The position numbers were made by a program, and so were the translations under genes. Below, in pieces: positions 11,405 through 23,988 of a stretch of DNA of 64,000 bases (positions are counted from its first letter, which is position 1; the number at the start of each line of letters is the position of its first letter). A model generated the notes under the pieces. That model searched no databases, was not told where the DNA came from, and worked only from the letters and a program-made list of their open reading frames with translations. This DNA comes from Syngnathus acus (taxonomy: Eukaryota; Chordata; Actinopteri; Syngnathiformes; Syngnathidae): the NCBI RefSeq assembly GCF_901709675.1, contig NC_051088.1, positions 21,240,693-21,304,692 of the forward strand, read 5' to 3'.

Positions 11405-14400
11405 CTATGTGGAGTCCTCGGGTTCTGACTTGATGGTCTTTTTTTCCGTGTTGCCGGCCGCCCGCTGCGACATCCCGTTTTCTAAAAAGGCAAACATTTC
11501 GATGTCAACAAAGGAAGCGCAAGAACACAAACAAAAACGGAGGCTCGTCGCTGACCCGTCGCTGGTATCTTGGCCTCATCCGTGACGCTGTTGTGGTTGT
11601 GGTTGTGGTTGTGGTGACGCTTCAACTCATTGGCCAGCTGCTTGCCTAAAGGGAGCTCACCTTCCTGCATGGTTTGGCTAACCACCCGCAAGTTGATGGG
11701 TCGCTCATCTGCAGAACAGACGGACGGGGAAGGATGAGGCCAGGCTCGTTCCGGCTGTAACGCTAAACCTGGTTTTGATCACAACATTGGCTCCTACTAG
11801 AAGGATTAATTTCAAAATTCCGCAACTGCTATTTAAATCACAACATGGTTTGGGTCCTGAATACATTAAGAAAATGTTAATTGAATATAAACGCAGTAGG
11901 GTCCGCAAACGCGGGTCGATTTGTGGAGCCCGGAGTTCAAAGCAAACATGGTGAAGCAGCATTTACTTGCTATGCTGCAGGCAAATGAAAGAAGTTTGGC
12001 ATCAGAAGTGAAGTCTGCCCCAAGTATCAATGCTTTTTAATCCAGATTAAAAACGATGCTCACCCCCCCCTTTATTCCTTTGGTGAACATCTTTGAAGCA
12101 TTTTTGATAGATGTTTTGGTTGTGAGAGAGAGCGAGAGCGAGAGAGAGAAAGAGAAAGAGAAAGAGAAAGAGAAAGAGAAAGACAAAGACAAAGACAAAG
12201 ACAAAGAGAAAGAGAAAGAGAAAGAGAAAGAGAAAGACAAAGACAAAGAGAAAGAGAAAGAGAGAAACGCACCCCTCCCTCCGGGCAACTGGCTGGAGGT
12301 AAACATGTAGGCGGCTTAATTACAGGTGCATTGTGGGACTTGTGGGAAGAGCGAGAGAAGAAGTTGTCGGAGTGGGTGATGTAGGAAGAGGAGATGAGCC
12401 CTGAAGACAAAACTTGAATACTCACACTTTTTTTTTTTTTTTTCTCCACAGTAGAAGGAACAAATTCAGAGCAAGCAGTTGTGATGCTCAAGCAGAGTTT
12501 TTCTATCAAAGCCAATGAAGCAAATGTTTACCTTGATTCTCCTTGCTGGAGTCACTGGCGGCTCCGTTGGTGCTGTGGGCGCTGGCGAGGTACTTCAAGG
12601 CGGCAGGGGGGATCCTCCAGTCCAGAGCCTGCAGTCGCTCCTGGACTGCGGCGTCCTGCAGGATTTCCATCTGTCTGGCCAGCAGACGCTCAAGCTGCAG
12701 CTAAGGACAAAAAAAAAAACGCTGTGACTTCCGACTCATCACTAGTTGCCACACGCTGCAGTTACAGTGGATATAAAAAGTCTACACACCCCTGCTCATA
12801 TGCTGGATATGGTATATAATTTGGGAATCTTTGTGTCAAAATAGAATGAACACATTAAAAATCACAGAATGATTGAAAAATTATAACTGGGGAAAAAAAC
12901 AAAACTAAGCTGCCCTGCTAAGGCTACAAAGTGAGGTTTCAAAATTAAGCCGTTGTCTCCGTTCACGGCCCCGCTCAACTGTCAACTGTCAATCAAACAG
13001 CATTACTTGTCCTGGAAAAATGGACTTCCTCCACTTCCTCCAGCATCAATCTTACGCCTACGCACCACTACGCCTTTAAGCCGTGAAAATATATCCACTT
13101 AAAGTCTTCGGTGACTGGAAATTTTTTCTCTTTGTTCTGCGCATACACTTAAGGCAAGCAACGGGGCGCTCTAAGGCTGCCAATCAGTCCACATGCTGGC
13201 TGTCATGTTCGATTTCTTTCCCCAAAGCTCCCAAATCTCTGAATTCGCTTGACAGGGTCTTTAAGATTAAACTAAGAATTTTTGAATGGCAGACCTCGTG
13301 GCAGAGTGCAAAATATTCCATAATTATAATTCTCTTAAATGAGGTCATGGATGGGGAATTATTTTGCTGGATGATTCTAAACCGCAATAAAAAAAAAAAT
13401 AGAATCTCCGTGAGCGTCAAGACAAACGTCTGGCTGGAAGTGAAACCATCATCAGGGCGCTGTCGCTTTAAATTAGAGCGTCCTCCGCTGTGAATGAGCC
13501 ATGAAATCTCTTTCCTCTCTGAATAACCTTTTGAAAAATCACATTTGCGCCCGACCGATACACTGACATAGGAAGTGGCACGCCTAAAGAAGCGTCTTTC
13601 CACACGGCAACGAACGGGTCTCTTTCGTTGGCGCTGTGACGAGGAACGAGCTCATCGAGAAGCGACGCGAGTGCCGACACAAAACGTCCACTCGGATCAA
13701 TTTGTTTGACCTTGGCGATTGTACCTGCAGACTCCGTCCGATGCTTTCGTCTCCTTTGGACTTGGCGCAGGCCAGCTGCTCCCTGAGCATTTCCTGCCTC
13801 ATGTGGATGGCCTGCAGGGCCTCCTGGATGTCAAAGAAGTTCTCCTGAAGAAGAACAACAGACGGATTGATTCACCGCAGCTCTTTTTTATCGGATCCAA
13901 TTTCAAAACGATTGACTGATTAAGGCCAGGTGGAGGACATTTTAGAGCTTCTGAATCCTCCTAAAGCTGATCGGGCACAAGAAGGTGTCATGCCTTATCA
14001 TCCCTGACGAAACTCAACAGGCTTGAAAAATAATCCAACTGCGAGTATTTTGCCTCAATATTGTGATGGAGATTTAATAACTGATTATTTTTCTGGTCAA
14101 GGTTGTCTCACCATGTTATTTTTTTCACTCAAATTCATCTGTATTACAATAAACAATAACAGACTTCCTATAAATAATATTGAAATAAATAAATAAAAAT
14201 GAACTACAAATTAAATTAATTTACATGATAGATTTACTATAAATAAATATTTAAATAAATATTCAAATAAATAAATATTCAAATAAATAAATACAAATGA
14301 CCTACAAATTAAAATATTTTTATCTACTTCAATAGTTTTATCTATTTCAAATTGTCAGTTTGAATTTGATGACTTGTTGAGCGCTAGTTTTAAATGTGTC

Positions 14401-15756
14401 ATGAGTCATCGCTTAGTGCCACACCCACTCGTGTCAAATCAAGCCAAAGGCGGGTTTGATTGTGGTTGCGGTTTTGTTTGCTTCGTTGCCGTCATTTCAA
14501 AGCTGGTTTTGTCTCTCCCGCATAGTCACGTTTCTTCAAGGTCTTGACAAGTTGTTTTTTTTCATAACGGAAACGTGTTTAACGAGCTGTGGACCGCAAA
14601 CAGAAAACTCACTTCAGTTTTAATCCTTTTGGGCGAAGGCTCATCTCGATCCCCGCAGCGAGACCTGAGGACAAAGGTCAAACTTAGCAAGTGAGGTCGT
14701 GACGGCAAAGAAATGAGTCTGTCGAGCAGAGCGGCCGCTCTTACTTGCTGGTGCGGTAGGTATATTTGTACGTGACCTCTCTGGAGATCTGCCGGGCCAG
14801 TCCGAACAGCTCGTCTCTGCGAGTGAGCAGGGCCATGTCTCTCATGCAGAGCTGCGCCGCTGCCTCGTTCACCGTCAACTGCGCGAGGCAAAAATGATTA
14901 CATCGATCAAGAAAACGAAGCAGATCGGCACGGTTGGTGGAATTCTTCCCGCTCCCACCTCGTGGAGCGTCAAATGTTTGCCATCCCTCCTTTTGGAATC
15001 GAAGCGTCCGTATATGGCGCTGTACTTGCGAATCTCCTCCTCCCGCCTCGGGTCGTCGTCGCTAAGCTCAAAGATGTGTCCGATCATCTTTGCTAGCTTC
15101 TTGTTGCTCTTCAGCTGCTCTTTGACCTCGGCAAGGTCCGCCTTGGCGAGCCCCGGCGCCATCCTGTCCACACACTCCAGGACCGACTGCACGGCAGCCA
15201 CGTCCAGGGACTCCAGCACGTCTCTGGGGGAAGACGGGGAACCGAGGTCCGAGGGCGACAGGCTGTGCTCGCTATCGTTGCTGTGTCCCGACCAGAAGCG
15301 AGCCTCGGCGTTGCCCGCCAAGGGCGAGCCCGCCGACACCTTGTCCCGAGTCCCATCCGGCTTGGCCGTGTCCGAGCAGGTGGCCACCGCTTTAGGCATC
15401 TTGATGCTGGACGTGTTGGCCCGGTCCTGGGCGGCCAGCAGCGTGGGCGAGCCTTCGGGCAGTTTGTAGACAGGAATGCTGCAGACGGGCAGCGAGGTGA
15501 GCGGCTGGTTGAAGATGGCCGGGTTGGTGACCCAATCGCGCAGCGCCTTCTGCAGTCGGCGTACGTGAAGCGGCTTGCTGGCCATTCCGACCAGCGCCAT
15601 GATCTCCAGGAACTCCTCCTCGCCGGCCTCGCACAGCTGCTGCACGTCGTCGCCGCCCTGCTGGATGAAGGCCTCGTAGTAGTAGAGCAGGTTGGCTCGC
15701 TGGAGGATTCGGTAGAGCTGCAGCTCACCCAGCGTCCTGGGCAACACCGCCGCCAT
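11405..15756 (-). CDS. nab1: NGFI-A-binding protein 1 (EGR corepressor)
   Basis: NAB proteins bind EGR/Krox zinc-finger activators in the nucleus and repress them. Coding exons: 15756-14959, 14878-14745, 14664-14613, 13844-13725, 12700-12532, 11708-11556 and 11481-11405, giving 500 aa with matching phases. The N-terminal NCD1 domain (residues about 1-85) carries [15 protein letters not shown]-type sequence and the stretch [23 protein letters not shown]2 spans about 190-310 ([33 protein letters not shown]). It is followed by a basic PKRIK segment and a C-terminal TIKSEPED that contains a sumoylation-like IKSE. The motif [11 protein letters not shown] and the EKKxIKxEPEDS ending fit NAB1 better than NAB2. 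The start ATG lies two bases inside its exon, which opens after a CCAG acceptor, so a noncoding first exon lies upstream. The donor at 11555 (gtcagc) is weak. An earlier gtgagc donor at 11660 keeps phase and would shorten the exon. Confidence 0.95.
11587..11622 (-). repeat. Coding His-Asn repeat in nab1 exon 6
   Basis: A GTGGTT-type hexamer repeat on the plus strand encodes alternating His and Asn (HHNHNHNHN) within the nab1 C-terminal half. Repeat length may vary between individuals. The stretch is lost if the upstream donor at 11660 is used. Confidence 0.7.
12121..12273 (+). repeat. GAGAAA/GACAAA simple-repeat array
   Basis: About 150 bp of purine-rich six-base units, GAGAAA interrupted by two blocks of GACAAA. 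It lies in the nab1 intron between exons 12532 and 11708. Both strands are open over it, but the encoded KEKEKD or SLSLSF strings are low complexity. Confidence 0.9.
12763..12905 (+). mobile_element. Remnant of a dispersed fish repeat
   Basis: The segment opens with CAGTGGATATAAAAAGTCTA followed by cacacccctg. I recognise this end as a common dispersed element in fish genomes, probably a DNA transposon. It lies in a nab1 intron. No partner terminus was identified, so the boundaries are approximate. Confidence 0.45.
14170..14350 (+). repeat. AT-rich AAATAAAT tract in nab1 intron
   Basis: Degenerate AAATAAAT units run through the intron between nab1 exons ending at 14613 and starting at 13844. 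Two copies of a block beginning CTACAAATTAAA are visible near 14200 and 14301. Confidence 0.6.
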
Positions 15757-18491
15757 GACTGGCGAGGGGACAGGTAACACCGTTAAAGCAACTGCTCACA
15801 AATGAGACACTTGTTTTTTGCCTCTTCCTTTTTTTAGGGAAATTGTTTTCTTTATATGCATTCTGGAAAACATCATTTGAGTTTCTGTTTCCGTTTGAAG
15901 TACTGTACAGTATTAAAATCCAAATACAGAGGTACACATTATTTATTTATTTATTTATTTTTTAATAAAATGTTCATTATCGGGGAATGTAAATTAGTTT
16001 ATACAGTGCTTTTGCCATGTGTTATTTTGTGCAAAACAAGCTTATATTCGCTCGTGCTATGCAAACGAGCAATGTTAATAAATGTGACTGCACATGAGGA
16101 GCTCTGGGGTGTGTAAAAGTAGCACACAGAAGATAAGTCCCCCGAGTGGTCTCCTACAGCACGAGCCGTTCAAAGGAAATGATTCGTTCATTTGAGGCAT
16201 GCAAAGAAGTGACCCCGAGATGTTCGAGAGACCCTGACCGAGCAAGAGTCAAATCCTGAGAGAGTCTTATTGTCACTTTGGAACCGGAGCGATGACCGCT
16301 CGGCACAGTTGCTGGGAGGACCACATGCCTCTCTCCACCCCTGCAGGATGTGTAGGTGGCGGGCTCGCCTCGCCTAGAATAGGCCCGAGCAGGGGCCCTG
16401 GCTGGGAAACGCACAAAAGCTGTCTGAAATTAGACAGCAGCATGTATGCGCTTCATCCGACCCGGCCCAACTGCCGCTCAAAGCTAACCGCCGCTAGGTC
16501 ATAAAACTTGTGTGGTACGAGACACAAAATGCAATTTCAACTTTGCTTGATTTTGACCAATCAGGCAACAAGCCATAAAATAAACACACAACCAAAACAA
16601 AGAGCGGAAAAATAATATCTACATTGCGACAATAATACTGTCTTACATACAAAAGTCATCACGCTCCTTATAACAGAATGCCTACCTCAGTATGTGTGTC
16701 CTCCTGATTCACAAATTCCCGCTGTTATTTTCATTGCTCACACACACACTTTGAATCAACCGATTCATGAGAAATTCCCATCACGCACCAGGGAACCACA
16801 TCACCATGGCAACTGCTAACACTGAGCCACAGCCAAGATTTTAACTTCCACCAACATTTTGTCAAATTTGTACCATAGCATTCTTGCACGACGAGATGCA
16901 CATGAAGTAGACGACTCTGTCTTGCTGCCATTGTCGCCATTCAGTGCAGTCATTCTTTGGTGTTAACATCAATTGTGCTGCGGGAAATGAGCCATGTAAT
17001 CTATGAAAAGTTTTATCTATGTACTAATCATGTATGGCTTCGATGTCAGCGACGTCTAGTTTCAGGCAGAACAATTAAATTGCCCTTCCACCGGATGGCA
17101 GAAGGTCAAAATAACCTGTTTATATATCAACTCTTACTACACAATAATAGCTTTGTGTTCAACTAAACATGCTCCACATTTCACACTGAGTATTTGTGAG
17201 AAATTTGACCATGATTACTTTTGTTGTGAAGTGTTGTGCGTTGATTTTTTCTCCCTACAGTCAGCTCATTAAAAGGTTGCAAAAGCCAATATTCATTCCT
17301 TCAAAGTCTGACATCTGACATGCCCTCAGTTTCGGTGCAATTGTCCATTCCGTTGCGCGTTTTGCACAACCTGCGGTGCACATCGACGGAGTGGGCTACA
17401 AACTCAGCACGCGATCTCGTGCGATTGTGGACTTGCACGTACCTGCTGTGTTTTGAGCCCCTTTGGTGCGTTCACGTGACGGTCCAATCTTCTCCCTTAA
17501 CACGAAAGCAGGTTGCCAGTCTGCAAAAGGAAAACCCGCAAACAAGCAGCTCCGCAACGTTGACTTGCCCGGAAAAGCCACGGGCAACAATGTCAACAAT
17601 TTTAAGATAATTTATCTGTTGGCTCTTCTATTGGAGCCTCCACTGCAAACTTTTTACCGTCGTTCGGAGAAGCCAAAAGGTGTATGAAAATCAGAAAAAA
17701 AATCTTCCGCACGCGCGTCTTTTTCCTCAGAGTGTTTTGCGCGTGGAAGTGTTTGACTCCTATCGGGTCTCTCCTCTTCACTCCCAGCAGTTTGAACGCA
17801 CAAAAATCGCACTCACTCAGAACCAAGCACTTCCGCCTGTCTCTGCAAATAAAAGCTTTGGGTTCAGCTATAAATACAGAACGCCTATCCTGTTGAGCTA
17901 GTAAACACCCGATCACACACAATAAAACAAGTTAATATAAAACACTCCAGCTGGACTGACAAGGATGTTTGATCATACTGTATTAGCCCGGTACAACTTG
18001 CATTGCAGATGTCATTTCAAGGTTATTTATTTATTTATTTATTTATTTGTTTATTTATAACAAAATCTTCCAAGTGGTGCTGTATGTTCCATTCCGAAGC
18101 TTTTGTTTACATAATGCCGGTCTTTTAGTGACCTCAAGAGCAAAAAAAAAGAAGAAGAAAAAAAGGGGTTTTAGAGTGTTTTCTATTGGGCATCAATGCC
18201 CTGCCCACAAATATTAAAGCTGCTCCAAATATTCTAAACCAAAACGTATTTATATACTCTTGCATTTAGTTGAACTACAGTTGACCTGTTTGACTGCCGC
18301 TTCAACTTTCCGACCGAGGTCAGTGAATCCTCTCGAATGTAAACAGAGCATTTTCACTATGTCTGCCTGAGCTTTTATTTGCTCTCATCATTTCCTGTTG
18401 AGTTTTGCTGCACACCCGTAACTTGACTTGTGGGGATATTCCGCTGCCTTTCTCTCTCGTCTCCACGCCTTCAAGTCTTCTGTGAGCCTCG

Positions 18492-18500
18492 CGCCCACGC
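18492..18500 (-). promoter_or_regulatory. EGR-type site GCGTGGGCG
   Basis: An exact match to the EGR1/Krox consensus 9-mer on the minus strand. Two near matches, GCGTGGGTG and GCGTGGGAG, follow at about 18526 and 18546 on the plus strand. Confidence 0.4.
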
Positions 18501-19793
18501 TGCTCCCCGTGTGACGCAAATCCGCGCGTGGGTGGACACACCGGGCGTGGGAGGCTTTCTGCACCGAATACCAAACACGAGCAGGTTACACGCCCACAGA
18601 TATTAAAGCACTTTGGCAAGCAGACACGCTCAAAGTTAGTCTCAACAACATGTTTTCACGACGGCCTCTATTATGCGTACACTTTGCACACATGGCCCAT
18701 TTTCATTGTAATAGCGCACACGAGATCTAAAGGTTAAAAAAAAAAAAAAAAAAAGAAGGCTGTTATGGTGGGTTGAGGCGGTCATAGACAAATATAGGCC
18801 GGCTGTCAACTTAAATAGAGAGAGGGGGGGGCTTGGCACGATTTTTCATTGGCACCAATCGGGGGCCCACTTGGACACATGGCGAAATGCTAAATTAAAT
18901 ATGGACAAAATATGTGCTTTTTGTGGCTCATTTTGTGCATTTTCTTATTGTCTTGTATATTGCAAATCCGCAAAAATGATTTGGCTTACTCACATTGTAG
19001 TACAGTATATGATCCTGTGTAAGTACAATGTCCCATCCATCCTAATCCATCTGTTTGTCTGTCCAAATACTTAAACAATTTTAGCAATATATTTTCGAAA
19101 TACACACATGAAGCGGGACGTGTGTTATGCTGGTATGCCCTTCCCACATAGTGTTGCTGGAGACGAGTGAGGAGGACACGATCCAATCCAGTCGTACAGG
19201 AGCGTCATTTTGTTTTGACCTCCTTCCTCACCCACTTCACACATAGGCGTGCATGCACGCATGCACAGCAGAGTGCAGAATTAGGAGCAAACAAATTAAA
19301 GCGCCAGCAGCAAATAAGATGTCCGCCCCCACACCCACGCAGCAAGGTGGGTCAACGTTGGGCCTGCTTGTTCCCACAAGTCCTCGTTTCCCAAACATCC
19401 CCTTGCTTTGCACAGAGCTTCTTGGGATTGAATCAACTGTCTGGCGGATATCAACCTTGGTGGCTTGCCGTGACTTTTGGTGCGGATGTGATTATTCCAC
19501 TGAAATATTTCAAATGGAGGGAATTTGAATGGAGTAGCAATGTGAAGAGCGTGAAGAGGCAGCTTCTAAGGTTTTGCACTTTGCAAGTCCTGTCTATGGT
19601 TTCCAAACGTGTTCCCATGGCTTCGACTCAAAACTGAACCTTATTTGTTTCTTCTGTTAGATTCAATAAAAGCTGGTGTTTTTTTTAAGCCATCTAACAG
19701 CCAAGACGGTTCAGAACTGATGTAGTATTAGCAAAATTTCTGCTGGACTTGTGAATTCATCACGTCTTTTTGTTAATTGATTGTACTTTCTAA

Positions 19794-20004
19794 AAGTCCC
19801 GCTACCAACATAGCAGTCGTGGCTAACATTGGCGTGTTTACAGTGCTAATGCTAGCTTTGTGCTAGATTTTTTTTATTGTCTAAAAAAGGAATTTTGAAC
19901 GCATAACATTTTGTGTCATAGTGACCCTCCATTACAAACAAGTCCCGCTACCAACACAGCAGTCGTGGCTAACCTTGACTTGTTTACAGTGCTAATGCTA
20001 GCTT
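19794..20004 (+). repeat. Pair of 65-bp direct repeats
   Basis: Copies at 19794-19859 and 19940-20004 share AAGTCCCGCTACCAACA, AGCAGTCGTGGCTAAC and GTTTACAGTGCTAATGCTAG with only a few differences. The spacer is 80 bp. Either a local duplication or the two ends of a decayed element could explain it. Confidence 0.8.
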
Positions 20005-20338
20005 GTATCGCTAGTGCTGCAAGTTTGCCTTTTGTGTGAATCCAACTAGTCCAACGGAGGGAGGTTGAATTTAGTGGGAATTTCTAAAGCGTGGAAGGAG
20101 GAGGATTCACACTACCGAAGTCCTGTCAATCATTTTCCGGGCGTAGGTGTGACTTTTAATTTATTTGTGTCTGTTGGCGTCCGCCCTCCCACCTGCTGAT
20201 AGTGCATGTGCCTCATTTGGCAGGCAGCCTCGTCATATCTCACTTTTCGTTTGTGCGGCGGCTCGCCGCTCCCTCCTTTTTCTTCTCTGTCTTCTTTCTG
20301 TGTTTGCCCCCCTGGAGGAGAAAGCCATTTCAATGACA

Positions 20339-20347
20339 CGCCCACGC
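20339..20347 (-). promoter_or_regulatory. EGR-type site GCGTGGGCG
   Basis: An exact EGR consensus 9-mer on the minus strand, within a GC-rich patch at 20.2-20.6 kb upstream of nab1. Confidence 0.4.
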
Positions 20348-20717
20348 CTGGGCCTGTCAGCCCCTCGCCCTGTCAGAGCACCCACGCCGCTCCCCATCTC
20401 CGCTCCCAGACAGCCCACATCCTCAGCACTTCAGCGGCTCTTTTTTAATCCAACTTCCCCCTTAGAAGGGGAGGGGGGACAACAACCAAGAGGCACAAAT
20501 GTCCTTCCTTATTTGGAGCCAACACGGTTCCTCAAGTTTGTCGACGGGCGTGGACGCCGCTGGGAAAATGCAAAGGAATTGCGTCTTAAAGTAGCAGCTT
20601 TTTGATTAAGCACAGTTCTTGTGTGCGTGTGCGTGCGTGTATGTCAGGCTCCTACTTTGTGTCTGTTGAGTGTGGGATGTATGAGCGGCTTATGTCTGAT
20701 TGAACACGTGTGTGATT

Positions 20718-20726
20718 GCGTGGGCG
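20718..20726 (+). promoter_or_regulatory. EGR-type site GCGTGGGCG
   Basis: An exact EGR consensus 9-mer on the plus strand. It also overlaps TTGCGTG, the core of a xenobiotic response element. Confidence 0.4.
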
Positions 20727-21448
20727 GGAAGTGTGTGCATAGGAGTGATGTAGACGTATGTGTGTGTGCGTGAATTTGAGGACACTGACGCCGTTGCGCG
20801 GGCATTTCGGGCAAGGATGTGTGTGGGCGTAGCATGTGCAGGGCAGGCGGAGGTTATATGACATACAGACTGAGACAGCCGTATGTGTGTGCGTGTGACT
20901 TTCAATAGGCGTCTGCAGTGCGAAAATGGGCCTTGAGTCAAAGCGGAAAGTGCAAATGACCGTGGTGAACATGCGTCACGCCCAGAGACGTCGCAAGCCA
21001 GCCAATCGATGGCCTGGGGCCATCAAATGAAGGGCTGGCCAGGCTGACACTCGCCTCGCAACGTCACGACGGTTGCAGTGCAAGTCAAGTCAAATTTATT
21101 TAAATAGATCATCAATTCATCAAAACGGAAAAACTCATTTTGATGATTTGCCAAGACCCACAGACAAAGTGTGTTCAGTGACAATATTGAATCTACCCAG
21201 ACAAAAAGTACACATTATTTATCTTCTTTGACCAGAATTTTTTTTTTCCTCACTTTTGCCACATTTCTTTCACCACAACACACTCAGACTAAGATGAGGA
21301 CAGTGACAAAACACGAGTGGGCACTGGCATGATTCGCATGGCTGCTGCTGTGAACTTTTCTGGATGTGCAACCAGCAGGCAGCAACAACAGCAAACATCA
21401 GCAGCAGCAGCAACGGCAGCATCCTGAGATTAGAGCCGCCGCCGCCTC

Positions 21449-21457
21449 CGCCCACGC
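21449..21457 (-). promoter_or_regulatory. EGR-type site GCGTGGGCG
   Basis: An exact EGR consensus 9-mer on the minus strand. It is followed directly by a second CGCCCAC half at 21461-21467. Confidence 0.4.
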
Positions 21458-21895
21458 GTACGCCCACCTCGCCAGCACAAGTCCCTGACTCAATTAGAAA
21501 CAAACCTCTGCAACTTCCTGGCACACAACTATAAGTACCCACACGCGGCTCCGCCCACATCAGCGCCAGCACAATGAGAGCACAGTCGGTGTCATTCAAC
21601 CAAAGACGAGCAATTCGAGCACAAACACCTTTAATTACAGATCACGTCTCAAGAGGAGCGCTGCACTTTGGCATGATGCAAACACACAAATACTATGTGA
21701 GGAATGTTCCTCAACAATACTTCAACATTTGAGCTCAATTCAGACAGAGGTGGCAGAAGAACTTGCACGACTCAAAACTAAAAAAAAAAAAAAAAAAGGT
21801 GGTAACAGAGGAAGCACAATTAAAACATTTCACATGCCCGCTGACGACTGAAAATGACATTACAGTGCCGAAGGGTTCAGCTAACTGTTAGCTCA

Positions 21896-22042
21896 GTCAA
21901 ACTCATTTTTTTATTGAAAGTGAAGACAATTTGCAATTCTAGTAATGACACACAAATTTGATGCACAATTTGTCTTTGCGGGCCACATAAAATGATGTGG
22001 CAGGCCGTATCTGGCCCCCGGGCCTTGAGTTTGACACCTGTG
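21896..22042 (+). mobile_element. Short DNA-transposon-like repeat with inverted ends
   Basis: It begins with GTCAAACTCA and ends with TGAGTTTGACACCTGTG, so the termini are inverted copies. The internal GGCCCCCGGGCCTTGAGTTT is familiar from a very common hAT-like non-autonomous family in fish. No transposase remains. Confidence 0.6.
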
Positions 22043-23982
22043 AGCTAACATGACCAAAGCCAGAAAGCCCCCAATGGCCCCAAGTGGCAATACAAGGCAA
22101 AATGGCCGCTCCTCCAGATGGATAAATACAAGTGGATTTACAAGCCATAAATGTGACATCCATCAGAAGACCACGCATATGAGACATTTTTTGTGAACAA
22201 AAGCTTTGGAGTTACTTGATTTCAACGTCAGCGCTCTTACTGTGCTGACCCAGCAGGTCGTAGGGGTCCGTGGGGGTCCGTGGGGGCCCGGAGGGGCGGA
22301 CACCATGCCAGGCGGGGCCCAAGTGGCTGCCTACAAACAGCTTGGTGAAGTGGGCGTCGTCTATAGCATAATTGATCCAGCTGCGACAATAAGGTTCCCT
22401 GTTGTGGCTGAGGAAGATGTGGACAAAGTTGTTTTGTTTACTGTGCTCTGTTGCTAATATTTTTTTCATACTCCATGGATTATGGCACAAAGTAAAAAGA
22501 TGTAGCAAGAGGGAACCCCGTTGTGGGGGCTTTCAAGGTTTTGTTCTTTGACTTTTGACTGACTTACTGTGCCGCAACTCATTTGTGTTTCAATTGACTG
22601 TTTTGTGATTGTTCCTTTACACCCTCAGCAACTATGGAAGACCTTGAACGCCTTTGTTGGCAAGAGTAGCTATTTGGCCACAACGCAGTTCTCATTGCAA
22701 CTCTTTCGCAACACATTTTGATAGCATAAACATCTGAATCAATGCTAGGTTAAAACGACAACAATAACCTTTTGTTGTGCCAAGATATTATTTTGCCTCA
22801 TGATGAATGATCTATATATACCTATCTACCCAAGACTCACACTAAAAAAATGCTGTGTAGTCTTGAAATCTTTGAGTACTGTGAAGGTAACAAAAAAAAT
22901 TTGAATTTGAACATTCTGGGACAAAGCCACACAGCATTGCAGCTGGTCAATGAACAGTATTGAATTTTCTCTTGTGATCATGTTTCATGCATCTAATTTC
23001 CAAATGTGATTATGTTAACAGAAAGACTATAAAGATGCTTGTAACATGCTTAAGATTTAAGATAAAAAATAACATGGAACGTGCTGAGAAATGCCAAAAG
23101 CGCCACTAATCAGTCACGGGGTAAGTCGGCACACACAAAGGCCCGCAATGTAATTATCAATTAAAATAAAATTTAAAAAAATCAAGAAGTTGTATCGATT
23201 AGTATCTGAAGAGGGAGCTTATGGGGCTTGCCCTGGTACTTCACCCACCGCATGAAATTCTTATGAACAAAATGGCAAATGTCCACAATACAATTGGGGC
23301 TTCAGATGCTGACCTTGTAGCTAGAGAGGTCATAACAGACGCTTTTCTTTTATTGCATGACGTCACTCCTGGCACGACTCAATCATCTGTCCAAATCGGT
23401 GACGGTTTATGTGGTCGGTGGAGTTTACGTGGGGAGGAGCCTTGAAAGGCCTGCTAATTGTTTTTGCTAGAATTTGGAAACCACGGTGCTGGCCTTTGAG
23501 TCTGGATGAAGCACATGAGTTGGAATTCCCCCGCTGGCTGTAACGACACAACTGGAAACCCCCCCTTAGACACTGCAGACATTTTAAGCAGTATTTGTTA
23601 AAAATCTATATTTTGTTTAAGGGGAGGAGGGGGCTTAAATTGCGGCTGCCCAGCAGGAGGGCAAGACACATCACACCAACAAACTCCCTTAGCCATTTTT
23701 TTTTTTTACAACAGTCTACATTTTGAGGAAGCTTAATACTGTCCTCCCACACACACGCCAATCATTTGTAGGCGCATCACGACCTCAGTAACCCTCCACA
23801 CGCAGCCACGGAGGTTTTTGAAAAGAGCGATCACTCCAGTGCGCTACTGCCATCAAGTGGTCAACGACAGAACTGCAACAATATTCTACAGGGAAGGAAG
23901 TGTTTTTTACGTCAGTGCCAGATTAAGATCAGACAGATAATGAAACAGGCCTTCAGCGATACATGATGGAATCCTTTGACCT

Positions 23983-23988
23983 TTTATT
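23983..23988 (-). promoter_or_regulatory. Candidate mfsd6 polyadenylation signal (AATAAA)
   Basis: This is the first canonical hexamer downstream of the mfsd6 stop, about 380 bp away. It is a motif match only. Confidence 0.35.

Noticed and set aside
12037-12515. Long open frames encoding KEKEKD or SLSLSF strings
   Set aside because: They are produced by the GAGAAA/GACAAA simple repeat. Low complexity only.
11405-15756. NAB2 as the identity of the second gene
   Set aside because: The [11 protein letters not shown] and [11 protein letters not shown] segments and the neighbours gls and mfsd6 fit NAB1.
15265-15777. 170-aa open frame on the plus strand and a 205-aa minus-strand frame at 15111-15728
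   Set aside because: Both are shadows of the first nab1 coding exon in other frames.
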